DNA of 64,000 bases. Origin: DASQPR01 sp963797675 (GTDB lineage: Bacteria > Actinomycetota > Actinomycetes > Mycobacteriales > Micromonosporaceae). Shown here piece after piece: positions 45,407 to 54,163 of this stretch. The stretch is from positions 1-64,000 of the forward strand of contig CAWCQQ010000001.1 of NCBI GenBank assembly GCA_963797675.1, read 5' to 3'. Below the pieces are notes generated by a model. That model did not search any database. It saw only the letters and a list, made by a program, of their open reading frames with translations, and was not told the DNA's origin. The position numbers were made by a program, and so were the translations under genes. Each line of letters opens with the position of its first letter. Position 1 is the stretch's first letter.

Positions 45407-46093
45407 CTACTTCGTCGCGGTCACCGTCGTCGCGGTCATGTTTCCGCTGCTGTCCGGCGTACCGCCACCGACGGTGATGGTCTCGCCGACCTTCAACGCG
45501 CTGAGCTTCGTGGTGGTCGACGTGACGACCTTCGTCGAGCCGGTCGTCTGTACGGTCAGCACGGTGCCGTCGGCGAGCGTGACGTAGATCGTCGTACCGT
45601 CGACGAATTTGATCGTGCCGGTCTGCCCGGCCGCGGCCGCACCGGTGGCACCGTTGGTACCGCCGAAGCCGGGGAAGTTTCCTTCACCGCGGGTCGTGCC
45701 GTTCCCGGTCCCGGTCCGCGCGAACTGGTTGCGCAGGTTCGCGATGTCAGTCGCGGCCGAGTTGGTCGAGGACGAGCCGTAGTGCTTCTGGACCTGGATG
45801 CCGCCGAGGAACCCGCCGACGATGAGTACGAGCCCACCGATGACGATCGTCGTACGGTTGAACCACGTCTTCGGAGCGGCGTGGGCGAGTTCCTTGCTCA
45901 GATCGTCGGCGAACGGATCCGAGTCCAGGTCGACCGCTGATGGGACCGGCTCGAACTCGACCGTCCCGCCCGGCGACGCGTACGCATCCGTCTCGTCGTA
46001 CGACGACGCGTCCCCGTCGAACATGCCGTCCGCGAACTCGTCCGCCTCGTGTGCACCGCGGGAGAGGGGCGACTGCATGGGAATCTCACTCAT
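45407..46093 (-). CDS. Membrane-anchored protein with DUF5666-like repeat domain
   Basis: Starts at ATG 46093, overlapping the ABC permease stop by 8 bp. An acidic cytoplasmic N-terminus (residues 1-85) precedes one helix (TTIVIGGLVLIVGGFLGGIQ). The outside part has a Gly/Asn-rich linker and a beta-barrel-like domain (TGTIKFVDGTTIYVTLADGT, VLTVQTTGSTKVVTSTTTKL, ALKVGETITVGGGTPDSSGN), similar to DUF5666/OB-type domains. Last gene of the two-component / MacB-like operon, so probably an accessory exported or anchored subunit of that system. Confidence 0.65.
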   Translation of the reverse strand: MSEIPMQSPLSRGAHEADEFADGMFDGDASSYDETDAYASPGGTVEFEPVPSAVDLDSDPFADDLSKELAHAAPKTWFNRTTIVIGGLVLIVGGFLGGIQVQKHYGSSSTNSAATDIANLRNQFARTGTGNGTTRGEGNFPGFGGTNGATGAAAAGQTGTIKFVDGTTIYVTLADGTVLTVQTTGSTKVVTSTTTKLSALKVGETITVGGGTPDSSGNMTATTVTATK

Positions 46094-47294
46094 AACGTAA
46101 AGCCTCAATCGGTCGCAGAGCCGCTGCGCGGCTGGCCGGGTAACTTCCGAAGAACAGTCCGATGGCGACCGAGACGCCGAACGCGAGCGCGACGGAACTC
46201 GGCACGATCACCGGTTGGATACCAGCAATTTTGAACTGGCTGCCGACCAGCGCACCCATCACGCCGAGCGCGCCGCCCAGTACGGACAGGACGATCGCCT
46301 CGACCAGGAACTGCGTCATGATCGTCCGGCGGCGGGCGCCGAGCGCCTTACGGATGCCGATCTCCCGGGTCCGCTCGGTCACGGTCACCATCATGATGTT
46401 GGTGATGCCGATGCCGCCGACGAGAAGGCTGATGCCGGCGACGGCACCCAGCAGCACGGTGAACGTCTCCGCCGTGCTGGTACGCGTGGAGAGCAACTCC
46501 GACTGGTTGAGGATCGTGAACGGCTCGCTGGCGGTATTGGTGACCTTGAGCTTCGTGTTCAGGATCGACGTGACCTCGTTCTGCGCCTGTGTCACGGTGT
46601 CCGGACTCGTCGCCTGTACGAGAATCTCGCTCAGTGACCCGTACCCCGTTAAGGAAGCGCGCACCGCGCTGACCGGAGCGATCGCGACGTTGTTCGGGTC
46701 GTTGAACCCGGCCGTGCCCTTGTCACCGAGGACCCCGATGACCGTGAACAGCGTGCCGCCGACGGTGATCTGCTGGCCGATCGGGCTGCCGTCCGGGAAC
46801 AGGTCGGTGACGACGGTCTGACCGATCAGTACGACTTTGCGGTTCGTGGCCACGTCCTGATCGGTGAATGAGGAGCCGCTGGCCACGGTGTAGTTGGACG
46901 CCGGCAGGTAGCCCGGCGTCGTGCCGATGAACTGGCTGACCGTGTCGCTGGTGCCGTCGTAGACCGCCGCCTCGGAGGCCGTGACGACCGGCGAGGCGGA
47001 CTTCACGTCGGGCGCGAGGCGCGGGTCGACCAGCGCGGTTGCCATCTCCGGCGTCAGCGACGTGCTGCGCGTTGTCGCGCCACTGAACCGTCCGCCGCCG
47101 GACTGGATGGTCAGCGTGTTCGTACCGAGGCTTTCGATACTCTTCTCGATCGCCTGCGACGAGCCGTTTCCGACCGCGACCAGGAGGATGACCGCGCCGA
47201 CGCCGATCAGGATGCCCAGCACGGTAAGGCCGGAACGGAGCTTGTTCGCGCTGACACCCCGGAGCGCGAACCGGATGGTCTCCAACGGATTCAT
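46086..47294 (-). CDS. MacB/FtsX-type ABC transporter permease
   Basis: Intact, 402 residues. One N-terminal helix (GLTVLGILIGVGAVILLVAV, with the family pattern LRSxLTxLGIxIGV), a large outside domain (residues about 50-265; TNTLTIQSGGGRFSGATTRS), then three C-terminal helices (VLLGAVAGISLLVGGIGITN, IMMVTVTERTREIGIRKALG, FGVSVAIGLFFGSYPASRAA). The ITNIMMVTVTERTREIGIRK block is diagnostic. Acts in mechanotransmission-type export with the adjacent ATPase and adaptor. Separated from the ATPase gene by 31 bp. Confidence 0.9.
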   Translation of the reverse strand: MNPLETIRFALRGVSANKLRSGLTVLGILIGVGAVILLVAVGNGSSQAIEKSIESLGTNTLTIQSGGGRFSGATTRSTSLTPEMATALVDPRLAPDVKSASPVVTASEAAVYDGTSDTVSQFIGTTPGYLPASNYTVASGSSFTDQDVATNRKVVLIGQTVVTDLFPDGSPIGQQITVGGTLFTVIGVLGDKGTAGFNDPNNVAIAPVSAVRASLTGYGSLSEILVQATSPDTVTQAQNEVTSILNTKLKVTNTASEPFTILNQSELLSTRTSTAETFTVLLGAVAGISLLVGGIGITNIMMVTVTERTREIGIRKALGARRRTIMTQFLVEAIVLSVLGGALGVMGALVGSQFKIAGIQPVIVPSSVALAFGVSVAIGLFFGSYPASRAAALRPIEALRYE

Positions 47295-47325
47295 GCCGAG
47301 ACCGTCCGTTCGGGGTAGAGCGGCT

Positions 47326-48057
47326 TCATACGGTGACCGTCCGTTCGAGGTAGGGCAGGGGGCGGTGCCGTACGTCTTCGACGACGTCTCCGTCGACCAG
47401 TCGGATCAGCCGGCGCGCGTGATCGGCGACGTCCGGCTCATGCGTGATCAGTACGATCGTGCGCCCGGATCGGTTGAGCCGGTCGAGGACGGACAGCACT
47501 TCGAGCGTCGAGTGGCTGTCCAGGTTTCCGGTCGGCTCGTCGGCCAGCACGAGTGCCGGTGCCGTGACGAGGGCCCGAGCGACCGCGACCCGCTGCTGCT
47601 GCCCACCGGAGAGCTGATTCGGCTCGTGCCCGCCGCGCTGTCCGAGCCCGACGAGTTCCAGCGCCGCCTGTGCGCGTTTCCGCCGTTCGCTCGCCCGTAC
47701 GCCGGCGTAGGCGAGCGGAAGCTCGACGTTCGCGAGCGCGGTGGTCCGTGGAATCAGGTTGAACGACTGGAACACGAACCCGATCCGCCGGTTCCGGACC
47801 AGCGCCAACTGGCGGTCATCGAGTCGGGACACGTCCGTGCCGTCCAGCAGGTACTGCCCGGAGGTCGGGATGTCCAGGCAGCCGAGGATGTTCATCAGGG
47901 TCGACTTGCCGGAGCCGGACGAACCCATGATCGCCACGTAGTCGCCGCGCTCGACGGTCAACGAGACCCCGCGCAGCGCGTGCACCGCGGTCTCGCCGGC
48001 GCCGTACGTCTTGACCAGGTTGATGACATCGAGAACGGGGCGCGTCTCGGCCATCAT
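47326..48057 (-). CDS. MacB/LolD-type ABC transporter ATP-binding protein
   Basis: Intact, 243 residues. Walker A VAIMGSSGSGKSTLMNILGC, Q-loop FVFQSFNLIPR, signature NQLSGGQQQRVAVARALV, Walker B LVLADEPTGNLDSHS and switch His VLITHEPDVAD. The ATG overlaps the adaptor stop. Family members work with FtsX-like permeases in macrolide, peptide or lipoprotein export. Confidence 0.92.
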   Translation of the reverse strand: MMAETRPVLDVINLVKTYGAGETAVHALRGVSLTVERGDYVAIMGSSGSGKSTLMNILGCLDIPTSGQYLLDGTDVSRLDDRQLALVRNRRIGFVFQSFNLIPRTTALANVELPLAYAGVRASERRKRAQAALELVGLGQRGGHEPNQLSGGQQQRVAVARALVTAPALVLADEPTGNLDSHSTLEVLSVLDRLNRSGRTIVLITHEPDVADHARRLIRLVDGDVVEDVRHRPLPYLERTVTV

Positions 48058-49289
48058 CGGCCACCGGTCGTCGCGCCACGGCCGCCGCCACCGCCGCCGA
48101 AGCCGCCACCGCCGCCGAATCCGCCGCCACCCAGGCCGGCGCCACCGCCGAAGCCGGCGAACGGGTTCGTCGACGTCGTACTCGACGTCTTCGCGGCCGG
48201 CAGGACGACCTTCTGGCCGACGGTCAGACCCGACACGATCTCCGTGTACGTGTCGCCGACGACGCCGACCTGGACGACCGTCGGAAACGTCGAGCCGAGA
48301 ACCTTCACCGTGCTGACCGCGCCGGTGGTGGTCACCGCCGACGTCAGCACCGCGGTCACGTTCGTCGCCGATGCGGTCGTCACGTCCACGGTCGTGCTCT
48401 GCCCGATCCGGATGCCATCCGGCAGGCTGGTCAGTTTCACGACCACGCCGTACGTCACGACGTTGTTGCTGGTCGTTGCGGTCGGGTCGATCGAGGCGAC
48501 CTTGCCGGTGGCGGTCGCGCCGGTCAGCGCGTTCCAGGTGATCGTGGCGGGCATGCCGACCTTCAGCTTGGTCGCATCGGCCTCGGCGAAGTTGGTGGTC
48601 GCCTCCATCTGGGTAAGGTCGGCGATCTGCATGAAGCCGCTGCTCGAGGTGCTGGAGCTCGAACTCGACGAGTTGTTGTTGCCGCCACCGCCACCACCGG
48701 AGGAGGTCGAGGATCCGCCGGACGATGCACCGACGACGCCGTTCTGCGCGATCACGGTGCCGGACATCGGCGCCTTCAGTACGCAGCCGGTGACCGCGGC
48801 CTGTGCTGTGGTCACGGCGTCCTGCGCGGTGTCCACCTGCGTCTGCGCGGTGTCGATGGACGTGGTGTCCTTGCTGTCCTCGGCACGAGCGAGGCTGTCG
48901 TCGGCCGACGTCAGGTTGTCTTGGGCGGTCTGGAGCTGCTCGTCGGACGCGGTCGAATCGATCCGTGCCAGCGTCTGGCCCTTGCTGACGTGGTCACCGA
49001 GCTTGACGTAGATCTTGGTGACCGTGCCGCTGGTCGTGAAGTTCGCCGCGACCACGTCGGAACTCGCGATCGTGCCGGACGTGGAGACCGTCTGCGTCAC
49101 GTCGGTGGTGGTCACCGTGGTGGTCGCGGACCCGGCCGCCGCGGCTGCCGACGCCGGTTTCGGCGCCCAGACCGTTTCATAGGCCCAGAACCCGCCGCCC
49201 AGCACGAGTGCGGCCAGGACGATGTTCACGGCGACGACCGGTTTGCGCAGCACGGATGTCAATTGCCTCGATTGCATGGGCGAAATCAT
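48054..49289 (-). CDS. HlyD/MacA-type periplasmic adaptor with Gly-rich C-terminus
   Basis: 411 residues. N-terminal anchor helix (VVAVNIVLAALVLGGGFWAY). The lipoyl/beta-barrel halves surround a helical hairpin (AQDNLTSADDSLARAEDSKD, VDTAQDAVTTAQAAVTGCVL). In place of a lip-domain loop is a 35-residue Gly/Ser/Asn tract, GGSSTSSGGGGGGNNNSSSS. The beta-barrel domain continues ATTNFAEADATKLKVGMPAT. The last about 45 residues are FGGGAGLGGGGFGGGGGFGG plus a short Arg tail. Adaptor proteins join an inner-membrane transporter to outside partners; in a Gram-positive cell such an adaptor may shape substrate release at the membrane. Confidence 0.85.
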   Translation of the reverse strand: MISPMQSRQLTSVLRKPVVAVNIVLAALVLGGGFWAYETVWAPKPASAAAAAGSATTTVTTTDVTQTVSTSGTIASSDVVAANFTTSGTVTKIYVKLGDHVSKGQTLARIDSTASDEQLQTAQDNLTSADDSLARAEDSKDTTSIDTAQTQVDTAQDAVTTAQAAVTGCVLKAPMSGTVIAQNGVVGASSGGSSTSSGGGGGGNNNSSSSSSSTSSSGFMQIADLTQMEATTNFAEADATKLKVGMPATITWNALTGATATGKVASIDPTATTSNNVVTYGVVVKLTSLPDGIRIGQSTTVDVTTASATNVTAVLTSAVTTTGAVSTVKVLGSTFPTVVQVGVVGDTYTEIVSGLTVGQKVVLPAAKTSSTTSTNPFAGFGGGAGLGGGGFGGGGGFGGGGGGRGATTGGR

Positions 49290-50911
49290 GGACGAGAGGC
49301 CTCGATGTCAACCTCAGGAAAGCTGGGAGAAAGCTCGGAACTTTCGTCGTCTTCCTCGAAATCATCGAGGTCAGGCGCTGCCGGCAAGATCACCCGGAAT
49401 GTACTGCCGGCACCGGGCGCCGTGGTCAGTTCGACCCGGCCGCGGTGCGCGACCACGATCGCAGCCACGATCGCAAGGCCCAAACCAGCACCGCCATGCC
49501 GCCGGTCACGGCTGCGCTCCACCCGGTACAGCCGCTCGAAGACACGCTGTGCCTCCTCGCTCGACATGCCGGGGCCGGTATCGCTGACCTCGAGCACCGC
49601 GACCGGCGTGGCCGGATCGAGCTCCCGTCCGATGGACGCGGTCGGCGCCGGACCGTTCGCGTGCGGCCGGCCGACCCGTACCACTACGCGGGCATCATCG
49701 CCGGTGTGCTGCAACGCGTTGCTGACCAGGTTCGTCACCACCTGGCGCAATCGATCATCATCGCCGACGACGGTGACGGGCTCGAACGTATCGAACGCAT
49801 CCTCGAGCGCGGCCAACTGCACAAACCGCTTTGGTACGCGTACGTGCGCATCGCGTACCGTCTCGGCTGCCACACCCAGCAGGTCAACCGGCCCTTCCCG
49901 CATCGGCCGCTCCTCGTCGAGACGAGCCAACTGCAGCAGATCATTGACCAGTACGCGCATCCGAACGACCTCGCTCTCGATCCTGCCCATCGCCTCGTCG
50001 AGTTCCGGGCCGGGCGGCGTGCCGCCGCGACGATAGAGCTCGGCGAAGCCCTGGATCGACGTCAACGGCGTACGCAGTTCGTGCGACGCATCCGCGAGGA
50101 ACTGCCGGAGCCGCTGTTCGGAGGCGGTCCTCGCGTCGAGCGCCGCCTCGATCCGAACCAGCATCGCATTGATTGCCGTGCCGAGACGTCCCGACTCGGT
50201 GTGCGGATCCACATCTTCAACGCGCATCGACAGGTCTTCCGCGCTGGCGATCTCGGTGGCCGTCTCTTCCATCCTGGTCAGCGGCCGTAGGCCGATCCGG
50301 ACCACGCTGGACGCTGCAAGCCCGATCGCGACCAGCATCAGCAGCGTGATGACCAGGTCGACTTCGAGGAGTTTCTTCGAGGTGTTCTGTACGTCCTTGA
50401 GCGAGACCGCGGCCACGGTGTAGCCCGCGTCAGCGTTGCCCGGCGGATTGGCACGGGCCAGCACCCGCCACGTGCTGCCGTCCGCGCCGTCGACCGTGTA
50501 CGGCTTGCCGGAGGCGGCATGCGCCTCGATCGAGGTGAAGCCGCCGAGTTCGGGACCGGCCGTCAGTGAGCTGGCCGGCACCGACACCCCGTTGATCATC
50601 GTGGTCGCGACGCCGGTCGGGCTGTAGTTCAGGATCCGGTATTCGGGGCCGATGCCCCGAGGCCCGCGGAATCCGTCGTTCGGTCCACGCGCACCGGGGT
50701 TGCCGGCGCCTATGAAGGTGCCCGTCCCGGCCGGCGTGTGGCTGAGCTGGGTGTCGATCTGCCCGATCAGATAGCTGCGGAGCAGCAGCCAGCCGGCCAG
50801 GCTCGCCACGATCAGGGCGATCGAGGCGAGCACTGCGATCGACACGCCGAGGCGGGTTCGCAGGGTCCACTGCCGCCATGCCCGTACGCCGGGAACCCTG
50901 ACCGCGTTCAC
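49286..50911 (-). CDS. Two-component sensor histidine kinase
   Basis: Intact, 541 residues. Two transmembrane helices (SIAVLASIALIVASLAGWLL near residue 30, and LVITLLMLVAIGLAASSVVR near 190) enclose an extracytoplasmic sensor of about 145 residues rich in Gly/Pro (GPNDGFRGPRGIGPEYRILN). HAMP segment, then H-box DASHELRTPLTSIQGFAELY, N-box RLRQVVTNLVSNALQHTGDD, and G-boxes VSDTGPGMSSEE and GGAGLGLAIVAAI. The ATG overlaps the response-regulator stop (50908-50911). It probably controls the downstream MacB/adaptor genes of the same operon. Confidence 0.93.
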   Translation of the reverse strand: MNAVRVPGVRAWRQWTLRTRLGVSIAVLASIALIVASLAGWLLLRSYLIGQIDTQLSHTPAGTGTFIGAGNPGARGPNDGFRGPRGIGPEYRILNYSPTGVATTMINGVSVPASSLTAGPELGGFTSIEAHAASGKPYTVDGADGSTWRVLARANPPGNADAGYTVAAVSLKDVQNTSKKLLEVDLVITLLMLVAIGLAASSVVRIGLRPLTRMEETATEIASAEDLSMRVEDVDPHTESGRLGTAINAMLVRIEAALDARTASEQRLRQFLADASHELRTPLTSIQGFAELYRRGGTPPGPELDEAMGRIESEVVRMRVLVNDLLQLARLDEERPMREGPVDLLGVAAETVRDAHVRVPKRFVQLAALEDAFDTFEPVTVVGDDDRLRQVVTNLVSNALQHTGDDARVVVRVGRPHANGPAPTASIGRELDPATPVAVLEVSDTGPGMSSEEAQRVFERLYRVERSRDRRHGGAGLGLAIVAAIVVAHRGRVELTTAPGAGSTFRVILPAAPDLDDFEEDDESSELSPSFPEVDIEASRP

Positions 50912-51633
50912 TCGTCACCTCCTCGCGGAAGGCGGAGTGCATACCCCACTCCCCGAACGGTGTGGATCAGGGCCGGCCCGTGCTTGTCGATCTTGCGACG
51001 CAGGTAGTAGACGTAGGACTCGACGATCCGGCCGTCGCCGCCGAAGTCGTAGCTCCAGACGCGATCGAGGATCTGCGCCTTCGACACCACCCGGCCGGCG
51101 TTCGTCATCAGATAGCGCAGCAGGTTGAACTCGGTCGGCGACAGATCGATCAGCTTGCCGCCACGGCGTACCTCGTGGGCGTCCTCGTCCATCTCCAGAT
51201 CGGCGTACGAAAGGATGGCCGAATCGTTCGGGTCGACCTCGGCGCGGCTGCGGCGCAGAATCGCCCGGATCCGCAACACGACCTCTTCGAGGCTGAACGG
51301 CTTCGTCACGTAGTCGTCGGCGCCGACGGTCAACCCGGAGATGCGATCCTCGACCGCATCCCGCGCGGTCAGGAACAGCACCGGGACCGGCCGGCTCGCG
51401 CGCAGGCGCCGGGCGACCTGAAATCCGTCCAGGTCGGGCAGCATCACGTCGAGAACGACGAGATCCGGCTCGAACTCCTCGGCGACGATGAGCGCGTCGT
51501 GCCCGCCGCCGGCCGTACGGACCTCGAAATCGGTCAGTCGCAGCGTCGCCGACAGCAACGCACAGATATTGGGCTCGTCGTCGACCACGAGAACGCGGGT
51601 CGGACGGGCTGATGAGTCACCGAGAGGTCGCAC
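50908..51633 (-). CDS. OmpR-family response regulator
   Basis: 241 residues when started at GTG 51633, which follows an AAAGGAG site by 8 nt; the longer upstream frame lacks one. Receiver domain: RVLVVDDEPNICALLSATLR, VVLDVMLPDLDGFQVARRL with the phosphoacceptor Asp, and VLFLTARDAVEDRISGLTVG then DYVTKPFSLEE with the conserved Lys. The DNA-binding wing has LIDLSPTEFNLLRYLMTNAG and IVESYVYYLRRKIDKHGPAL then IHTVRGVGYALR. First gene of the operon running to 45.4 kb. A TCCGAG(G)TT-like motif in the spacer just upstream recurs near 54.03-54.06 kb. Confidence 0.93.
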   Translation of the reverse strand: MRPLGDSSARPTRVLVVDDEPNICALLSATLRLTDFEVRTAGGGHDALIVAEEFEPDLVVLDVMLPDLDGFQVARRLRASRPVPVLFLTARDAVEDRISGLTVGADDYVTKPFSLEEVVLRIRAILRRSRAEVDPNDSAILSYADLEMDEDAHEVRRGGKLIDLSPTEFNLLRYLMTNAGRVVSKAQILDRVWSYDFGGDGRIVESYVYYLRRKIDKHGPALIHTVRGVGYALRLPRGGDE

Positions 51634-51718
51634 GTAGCTGCTCCTTTGCCGAACGTAACGTCCGAGTTCTATCACCGGATACTCGGGTGAATGTCGGTGA
51701 AACCTCGGAGTTGGCTGG
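51634..51718. promoter_or_regulatory. Divergent spacer with repeated TCCGAG motif
   Basis: Between the response-regulator start and the serine-hydrolase frame. TCCGAGTT (51661-51668) and AACCTCGGA (51701-51709) are imperfect inverted copies of a motif that recurs as a perfect 10-bp inverted repeat at 54029-54063. ACTCGGGTGAATGTCGGTGA lies between. Possibly where the response regulator binds. Confidence 0.4.
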
Positions 51719-52735
51719 ATGCCGTCGGCGCCAATCGCCATCATGACACCGGAACAATTCAGCGCCACATCACCACTCGGCGACGGACGTCCGCTACCGT
51801 TGCTGCTCATGGTGCTTGCGCGTACGACGTCTGCCTCCCGCCGTTCGCCGTCGGGCCGACTTCGCATGCTGGCCGTCACTCCGATCGCCGCTGCGCTGTT
51901 GCTGACCGCATGCGCGGCCGGCCAGACGATACGGACGACGGCGTACACGGCGACGCAGGTTGCCCCGCCCGATTTAGGAATCAATGTCAGTAACCTGATG
52001 AGGACCGCGCTGCCCGCCGCGCTGAATGCCTACATCAACGCCAAGGGTGGCAACGCGTCGGTGGAGGTCGTCGATCAGGTGACCGGCGCAACCGTCGCGG
52101 TGAACGCGGATCGCACGTTCCAGACCGCCAGCATCGTCAAGTTCGACATCCTGGCCACCCGGCTCTACCAGACGCAGAAGACCGGCACGACGCTGTCGAG
52201 CGGGCAGAAGGCGCTCGCGAAGCTGATGATCACCCAGAGCGACAACAAGGCGGCCTCTGCACTGTATGCGGCCGACAGCGGCGCGAGCGGCGTGACCAGC
52301 GCGAACAACGTCTTCGGGCTGAAGGAGACGGAGCCGAATTCGTCCTGGGGCCGGACGCATACCACCGCCTCGGACCAGATCCGGCTGCTGACCGCGGTCT
52401 TCGGTCCGAACAGTGCGCTGAGCGAGGACAACCGCAACTACATGATGTCGCTGATGAGCCAGGTCGAACCGGACCAGGCCTGGGGCATCACGGCCGCGAA
52501 GACTCCCGCCGCGACCGGCGTGTACGTCAAGAACGGCTGGGTCGAGATGGACGACTACGGGCATCTGGAGGGCGACAACAGCATCGGGCGCATCATCGAG
52601 CCCGGCCATGACTGGTTGATCGCCACGATGTCCAACCGCAATCAGACCGATGCCGCCGGCGAGGCGATCCTCGAGGCGCTCGCGTCGATGGCGGTCGGTG
52701 GCCTCCGCCTCTCCTCCGCGGCCCAGGCGAACTAG
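51719..52735 (+). CDS. Class A beta-lactamase-like serine hydrolase lipoprotein
   Basis: The frame opens at 51719. A likely start is the Met at 51809 or 51866, which gives a lipoprotein signal (MLAVTPIAAALLLTACAAGQ; lipobox LTAC). The hydrolase domain shows ASIVKFDILATRLYQTQ (S-x-x-K, active Ser and Lys), ITQSDNKAASALY (SDN loop) and GVYVKNGWVEMDDYGH (KNG in place of KTG). About 250 residues in the mature part. No omega-loop Glu is obvious, so it may be a peptidase or esterase rather than a true beta-lactamase. Divergent from the two-component operon and convergent with the second adaptor gene (4-bp overlap). Confidence 0.8.
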   Translation: MPSAPIAIMTPEQFSATSPLGDGRPLPLLLMVLARTTSASRRSPSGRLRMLAVTPIAAALLLTACAAGQTIRTTAYTATQVAPPDLGINVSNLMRTALPAALNAYINAKGGNASVEVVDQVTGATVAVNADRTFQTASIVKFDILATRLYQTQKTGTTLSSGQKALAKLMITQSDNKAASALYAADSGASGVTSANNVFGLKETEPNSSWGRTHTTASDQIRLLTAVFGPNSALSEDNRNYMMSLMSQVEPDQAWGITAAKTPAATGVYVKNGWVEMDDYGHLEGDNSIGRIIEPGHDWLIATMSNRNQTDAAGEAILEALASMAVGGLRLSSAAQAN

Positions 52736-54030
52736 CCGGTAACCACGACCATCTGGCCCTCGGTCAGGCCGGAGACGATCTCGGCACCCTGATCGGCGTT
52801 CAGCCCGATGGTCACGGTCTGCACCGAATCGGTCGAGCCGCTCCGGACCGTCACCGTCGAGACTCCGTTCGCCGTGTGTACGGCGCCGGCCGGGACATAG
52901 AGCGCATTCGTCACGGAATCCGTCGTCACCGCCACGGTCGCACTCTGGCCGAGGAGCAGGCCGGCTGGCGGCGTCGTGAATGCCAGCTGTACGCCGTACT
53001 TCACCAACGAGCCCGAGACCGTACCGGCCGGATCGATCTGCGTGACCGTGCCCGGGTAGGTGATGCCGGCGTGGTTGGCGAGCGTGATCTGAGCCTTCTG
53101 CCCAACCTTGATCGGTGCGACATCCGCCTCGGAGAACGACGCCTCGACGGCCACCGCGTCCACCGCGCTCAGCACGATGAAGCCGGAGCCGCCACCGGAG
53201 ACACGATCGCCGACCGCGCCGCCGACCGACAGCACCCGGCCCGCGTCCGGTGCCGTGATGGTCGTGCCGGCCAGCGCGTTTTCGGCGTTGTCGAGCGCAA
53301 GTTCATCGTTGTGTACGGACTGCTGGGCGCGCAGCAGGTTGTCCGTACCGGATCCTGATCCGTTCTGGGAACCGCCGAACCCGGACCCGTTGCCGTTGCC
53401 GCCGGTGGACGTGGTCGAGCAGCCGGCATGCGACGGCTTCGGCGCTGCTGAGTGCGTCTGGGTCGGCGTGGGCGCGGGCGAGGCGGACGGCGAGGCCGAG
53501 GGGCTGGCCGACGGCTTAGCCACGACATAAGCCGCTGCCTGCGCATTCGCGCACGTGCTGGTCGGAGCCGGCGACGCGGCCTGCTGCTCGGCGAGCGCGA
53601 GATTCGTATTCGCGGCATCGAGCGCCGACTGGGCCTGGTCGACCGCGGCCTGCGCATCGGTCGGATCCAGCGCGGCAAGTGTCTGGCCGGCCGAGACGGT
53701 CTGGCCGGCCTTGACCGACACGGTCGCGAGCGTGCCGCTGGTCGTGAACGTCAGCGCACGCTCGTCGATCGGCTGCACCGTCCCGCTGGCCGACTCGGTG
53801 ACCGACAACGCGCCGCGCTTCACCGGCACGATCGTGACCTTTGCCGCGGCGGTCGGCGAGGATCCACCCCACGCCCAGACGGCCGTTACGGCGAAACCTA
53901 CGACAACAATCGCTGCAACACCGATCACGATGCCCCGCCGGGTGGTGCGACCGCTGGATGGTACGAGTCTCATGGAGACGGAGTTTGCCGTGGCCGGCTC
54001 TTGGTTAGCTCGGTTCAACCTGGGAGTCAC
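52732..54030 (-). CDS. Second HlyD-like efflux adaptor protein
   Basis: 432 residues from GTG 54030 (an ATG at 53973 would give 413). One anchor helix (GIVIGVAAIVVVGFAVTAVW), lipoyl motif SVKAGQTVSAGQTLAALDPT, and a hairpin DAQAAVDQAQSALDAANTNL interrupted by an 80-residue Ser/Pro/Gly insert with two Cys (SPAPTSTCANAQAA and KPSHAGCSTTSTGGNGNG). The second helix is LRAQQSVHNDELALDNAENA, and the beta-barrel VAVEASFSEADVAPIKVGQK. No transporter gene is next to it; it may share the MacB-like transporter of the adjoining operon. CACAAT lies 6 nt before the GTG. Confidence 0.82.
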   Translation of the reverse strand: MTPRLNRANQEPATANSVSMRLVPSSGRTTRRGIVIGVAAIVVVGFAVTAVWAWGGSSPTAAAKVTIVPVKRGALSVTESASGTVQPIDERALTFTTSGTLATVSVKAGQTVSAGQTLAALDPTDAQAAVDQAQSALDAANTNLALAEQQAASPAPTSTCANAQAAAYVVAKPSASPSASPSASPAPTPTQTHSAAPKPSHAGCSTTSTGGNGNGSGFGGSQNGSGSGTDNLLRAQQSVHNDELALDNAENALAGTTITAPDAGRVLSVGGAVGDRVSGGGSGFIVLSAVDAVAVEASFSEADVAPIKVGQKAQITLANHAGITYPGTVTQIDPAGTVSGSLVKYGVQLAFTTPPAGLLLGQSATVAVTTDSVTNALYVPAGAVHTANGVSTVTVRSGSTDSVQTVTIGLNADQGAEIVSGLTEGQMVVVTG

Positions 54031-54063
54031 CTCGGAATTGTGAGTCCCAGGTTATTCCGAGGT
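54029..54063. promoter_or_regulatory. Inverted-repeat operator candidate between adaptor and lipoprotein genes
   Basis: ACCTCGGAAT (54029-54038) and its exact complement ATTCCGAGGT (54054-54063) with a 15-bp spacer, giving 25 bp centre-to-centre, about 2.4 helical turns. It overlaps the presumed start of the adaptor gene. A degenerate form occurs in the response-regulator spacer. It would suit a dimeric OmpR-type regulator. Confidence 0.5.
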
Positions 54064-54163
54064 TCGCCTGACACTCCGTCGAGCTGAGTCATGTCTGATC
54101 AGCGACGGTGTGTTCAGTTGGACGCCGCGCGCCGGTCCGGGCGTACGGCGCAAAGGAGGAAAT

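Noticed and set aside
46981..49011. Plus-strand 676-codon frame opposite the MacB-like genes
   Set aside because: Antisense to intact ABC genes; the apparent proline run is the complement of the Gly-rich adaptor tail.
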